From the NCBI GenBank assembly GCA_002773975.1, contig PEZR01000043.1, positions 1 through 9,488 on the forward strand: 9,488 nucleotides of DNA. Direction: 5' to 3'. A program made the translations under genes and the position numbers. The DNA is from Bdellovibrio sp. CG10_big_fil_rev_8_21_14_0_10_47_8 (GTDB lineage: Bacteria > Bdellovibrionota > Bdellovibrionia > Bdellovibrionales > Bdellovibrionaceae). Under the pieces are notes generated by a model. It did not search any database and was not told the DNA's origin. It saw only the letters and a program-made list of their open reading frames with translations. Below, one piece after another: positions 6,857 through 9,488 of this stretch (its first letter is position 1; the number at the start of each line of letters is the position of its first letter).

Positions 6857-6880
6857 TCTACATGCAATCTAAACAATCAT
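6854..6880 (+). repeat. Short direct-repeat cluster in the kinase/regulator control region
   Basis: Two exact copies of CAATCTA (6854-6860 and 6865-6871) are spaced 11 bp start to start. A partial third copy, CAATCAT (6874-6880), follows after 9 bp. Near-helical spacing in a 138-bp divergent intergenic region, adjoining a candidate -35 box, is what a regulator-binding site looks like. The copies are short, so chance is possible. Nothing else clear is seen in 6783-6920, and there is no good plus-strand promoter. Confidence 0.35.
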
Positions 6881-6920
6881 TGCCTTATCCTTCCCTTCAT
6901 TTCGGCCGATACCACCTTAG

Positions 6921-8429
6921 ATGGAATACTCCCCTAAAAAGCTTTCCCTGGACCTTCTTTTGTCATTGGTTTCAACGCCTTTGCTGGTTTGCGAGATTCC
7001 ATCACTGCGCCTGACAATGAGTAACGAAGGGGTCAGTGACATCACCGGGTACAGCCCATCCAAAATCAAGGATCTGACACTGCCTGAGATTTTTTCAGAG
7101 GATTCAGCAAAGAGCATCGAAGCAATGGTAGATATTGCCTCTCAGGGTCCGGTGGATCTAATGGAAAATGAGCTGTGGCTGCGTCGGAAATCAGGTCGAC
7201 GTTGCCCCGTGCGGATTTCTGTAAAGTCTCTTCACAACGAAGATCAAATATTTTTGGTGATCAATTTGATTGATCTCTCGGAAGAAAGAAAACAATCCTT
7301 GGAGCGACAAAAGTTGATCCAAGAAAGTGCTCGAGTTTCAAAGCTTGCTGACATTGGCCAACTGGCGGCAGGCATGGCCCATGAGCTCAATAATCCGCTG
7401 GCAATCATGACCGGATATCTGGAAGCCATTGAACAGCAGCTGCAGGACTCCCCTCCGGATATTCCCGCCCTTCAGCAAAGCTTTGAACCTGTTCAAAATG
7501 CCGCCCAACGAATGAGCAAAATCGTCTCGAGTATGTTGGCCAAGGTCCGCAATGATGTTCAGACCTTATCCGTGGTCTCTCTGAAGAAAATCGTAGACGA
7601 GTCTTTGATGTTCCTGGAGCAAATGCTGAAACTGCAATCCATTGATGTGGACGTGCAAATTGATTCGGCTTATGTCAACTGTGACCAAGTGCAGATCGAC
7701 CAGATCATCACCAATATCGTTTCCAATGCCTGTAATGCTCTCGATGGCCGGAAGGATCCAAAAATTCGTATCTTTTCCGAGTGCAAAAACAAGATGGTTC
7801 GACTGGCGATCTGGAACAATGGCGATCCAATTCCGGAAAAAACTCAGGAAAAACTGTTCACACCTTTTTTCACAACTAAAGCTGTCGGCGAAGGTACGGG
7901 CTTGGGTCTGTATATGAGTTATCAAATCATGAAGGCTCATCATGGACAGTTAAGTTTCGAAAGCGCCCAGGGCAAAGGCACCACTTTTTTCCTGACCTTC
8001 CCCGAAGCTGAAGAGGTCAAAGAGCCGATCAAAAAGGACCTGATCCGAGCTCTCGTGGTTGAGGACGATACTTTTTTCAGAAAGCTCGTCTGTAAAAAAT
8101 TGGAAAAAATGGAGATCCAGTGCATCGACTGTCGAGACACTTTTGAGGCCGAGATCATTTTAAAAAATGAAACGGAAGCCTTCCATCTGGTTTTGGTCGA
8201 TTACAATCTGCCAAAAATCAAAGGCATCTCTCTGGCCGACAAACTCACAGAGGTTCACAAAAATGCCAAACTGATCTTGATGTCGGGGGCTCTGGAAAGA
8301 GCCGAACTCGAAAAAATGGCCAAAGCCTCGGGCTTCGACGGATACCTGGCCAAACCCATCGTCAAATCCGAGCTCGAAGCCCTACTCTCAGACCTTCAGT
8401 CAACCGCAGCAACCCTGCGGGTTGGTTGA
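6921..8429 (+). CDS. Soluble hybrid histidine kinase: PAS - HisKA - HATPase - receiver, 502 aa
   Basis: Cytoplasmic sensor kinase with no transmembrane segment. A PAS-like sensor spans about 15-120 (SNEGVSDITGYSPSKI), followed by a short linker helix. HisKA has H154 in AAGMAHELNNPLA. The ATP-binding domain shows the N box with N265 and N269 (ITNIVSNACNAL), a G1 box reading NNGDPIP (299-305) where many kinases have DxGxG, FTPFFTTK (313-320) and the G2 box GEGTGLGL (323-330). A receiver domain (about 375-492) has E381-D382-D383, phospho-acceptor D427 in LVDYNLPKIKG, S455 and K478, all intact. The expected route is H154 to its own D427 and/or to D61 of the divergent stand-alone regulator; there is no HPt domain in the window. 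A TAG stop lies directly before ATG 6921, fixing the earliest start, but no Shine-Dalgarno sequence is visible. Signal sensed is unknown. Confidence 0.93.
   Translation: MEYSPKKLSLDLLLSLVSTPLLVCEIPSLRLTMSNEGVSDITGYSPSKIKDLTLPEIFSEDSAKSIEAMVDIASQGPVDLMENELWLRRKSGRRCPVRISVKSLHNEDQIFLVINLIDLSEERKQSLERQKLIQESARVSKLADIGQLAAGMAHELNNPLAIMTGYLEAIEQQLQDSPPDIPALQQSFEPVQNAAQRMSKIVSSMLAKVRNDVQTLSVVSLKKIVDESLMFLEQMLKLQSIDVDVQIDSAYVNCDQVQIDQIITNIVSNACNALDGRKDPKIRIFSECKNKMVRLAIWNNGDPIPEKTQEKLFTPFFTTKAVGEGTGLGLYMSYQIMKAHHGQLSFESAQGKGTTFFLTFPEAEEVKEPIKKDLIRALVVEDDTFFRKLVCKKLEKMEIQCIDCRDTFEAEIILKNETEAFHLVLVDYNLPKIKGISLADKLTEVHKNAKLILMSGALERAELEKMAKASGFDGYLAKPIVKSELEALLSDLQSTAATLRVG
8401..8424. terminator. Imperfect hairpin at the convergent end of the kinase and uvrA genes, no T-tract
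   Basis: CAACCGCAG (8401-8409) pairs with CTGCGGGTTG (8415-8424) around the loop CAACC, with one bulged G. It gives about nine base pairs within the last kinase codons. Neither strand has a T-run after the stem, so it is not a classical intrinsic terminator. It could stabilise the 3' ends of both transcripts or assist termination, because only 8 bp separate the two stop codons. Tentative. Confidence 0.3.
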
Positions 8430-8437
8430 GCGGATAG

Positions 8438-9488
8438 CTACTTCCCCCGAAGCACCGGCTTTAAATATTTGCCGGTCTCGCTTTCTCTGACCTTGGCGAC
8501 CTCTTCCGGAGTTCCCCATGCGACGATTCTGCCGCCCAGTTTTCCGCCGTCAGGGCCCAGATCAATGATGTGATCTGCACACTTGATGACTTCGAGATTG
8601 TGCTCAATAACGAGAACAGTATTCCCCTGATCCGTCAGTTCTTGCATCAGTTCGACCAGTTTTTTAATGTCTTCAAAATGAAGACCTGTCGTGGGCTCAT
8701 CCAAGATATACAGGGTTTTTCCCGTGCCGCGTTTAGACAGCTCTTTGCTGAGTTTTACTCGCTGGGCTTCGCCACCCGACAAAGTCGTCGAGCTTTGCCC
8801 CAAGGTCATGTAATCCAATCCGACACGACGAAGGGTCTCTAGTTTTCTGGCAATGTACGAGTGATTTTTAAAAAACTCTAAGGCCTCTTCGACATTCATC
8901 TTTAAAACATCGGCGATGGATTTGCCGTTGTATTTCACGTTCAAGGTTTCGCGGTTGTATCTGGCACCGAAACAAGTTTCGCAGGTCACAAACACATCGG
9001 CTAAAAAATGCATCTCCATGCGAATCTGCCCGTGACCCAAACAGGTCTCGCAACGCCCGCCTTTGACGTTGAAACTAAAACGCCCTGGCTCATAACCCCG
9101 AAGTTTCGAATCCGGAAGCTGCGCAAACAGATCTCGAATCAACGGAAACAGCCCCACATAGGTCGCCGGCGTCGATCTCGGGGTTCGACCGATGGGCCGT
9201 TGATTGATATCAATGACCTTGTCCAAATTCTCAAGACCCGTCAGGCTTTTATAGGGCGAGGGCTGAGTCGAATTGTTGTAAAAACGCCGGGCCAAAATTT
9301 TATACAGAGTATCAATGATCAATGTGGATTTGCCACTGCCAGAAACGCCTGTCACCACGGTGAAGGTTCCCAAGGGAATTTCCAAGGTCACATCCTGCAA
9401 ATTATTGCCGGGCGCCCCCTCTAAAACAATCTTATGACCTTTTCCTTTGCGACGATGAGACGGCGTTTGAATTCGCAGCTCTCCACTC
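8438..9488 (-). CDS. uvrA: Excinuclease ABC subunit A, C-terminal 349 residues (5' end outside the window)
   Basis: C-terminal part of the damage-recognition ATPase of nucleotide excision repair, which loads UvrB at lesions. The frame is open to the right edge; the visible fragment begins SGELRIQTPS, so the TTG near 9400 is an internal Leu codon and not a start. In fragment numbering: KIVLEGAPGNNLQDV (19-33), Walker A GVSGSGKST (47-55), IDINQRPIGRTPRSTPATY (92-110), GRFSFNVKGGRC (135-146), and the zinc-binding cysteines C146, C149, C169 and C172 as two CxxC pairs. Then come the ABC signature LSGGE (236-240), Walker B with YILDEPTTGLH (260-270) and the switch His in IEHNLE (294-299). All catalytic and zinc residues are intact, and the end (KYLKPVLRGK) matches the usual UvrA C-terminus. 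It converges with the kinase gene. No SOS box can be seen because the promoter lies outside. Confidence 0.97.
   Translation of the reverse strand, partial: SGELRIQTPSHRRKGKGHKIVLEGAPGNNLQDVTLEIPLGTFTVVTGVSGSGKSTLIIDTLYKILARRFYNNSTQPSPYKSLTGLENLDKVIDINQRPIGRTPRSTPATYVGLFPLIRDLFAQLPDSKLRGYEPGRFSFNVKGGRCETCLGHGQIRMEMHFLADVFVTCETCFGARYNRETLNVKYNGKSIADVLKMNVEEALEFFKNHSYIARKLETLRRVGLDYMTLGQSSTTLSGGEAQRVKLSKELSKRGTGKTLYILDEPTTGLHFEDIKKLVELMQELTDQGNTVLVIEHNLEVIKCADHIIDLGPDGGKLGGRIVAWGTPEEVAKVRESETGKYLKPVLRGK

Noticed and set aside
9398..9400. TTG as the start of the uvrA-like frame
   Set aside because: The frame is open to the window edge and the upstream residues (KIVLEGAPGNN) match UvrA, so this is an internal Leu codon.

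Overview
The window looks like chromosomal DNA of a Gram-negative bacterium. Two proteins carry an export signal and a beta-barrel C-terminus ending in phenylalanine, which is the outer-membrane assembly signature. Moderate GC, large unrecognised outer-membrane barrels, a soluble hybrid kinase and dense packing with several overlapping genes would suit Bdellovibrionota or a similar deltaproteobacterial lineage. That placement is inference; no rRNA or marker gene here settles it. No insertion sequence, phage gene, tRNA, CRISPR array or integration scar is visible, so this reads as ordinary core and accessory chromosome rather than an island.

Layout. Bases 1-239 (minus) hold the 5' end of a TerC-related DUF475 membrane protein. 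Divergent from it is a 339-residue cysteine-free outer-membrane barrel (280-1299, plus). It converges on a 667-residue exported protein with a large periplasmic part and a C-terminal barrel (1296-3299, minus), and the two stop codons interlock. A 67-bp divergent gap leads to a plus-strand operon: a ferredoxin-NADP reductase-like flavoprotein (3367-4086), an EamA/DMT-family permease (4043-4945) and a CLC-type anion channel or transporter of the CLC-F-like branch (4964-6127). The operon converges on a stand-alone response regulator (6153-6782, minus). That gene is divergent from a soluble PAS/HisKA/HATPase/receiver hybrid histidine kinase (6921-8429, plus), and their 138-bp spacer carries a small direct-repeat cluster. 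The kinase gene ends 8 bp from the 3' end of uvrA (8438 to beyond 9488, minus), which is cut by the window edge.

How the genes relate. The response regulator and hybrid kinase are the best candidate functional unit: one shared control region, two receiver domains, one kinase and no DNA-binding output domain. The reductase, permease and CLC genes are probably co-transcribed, but the sequence gives no shared biochemical task. The two barrel genes may be linked only by their convergent arrangement. I see no convincing new multi-gene system. The main novelty candidates are the 667-residue exported barrel protein and the divergent CLC with an altered gating motif.
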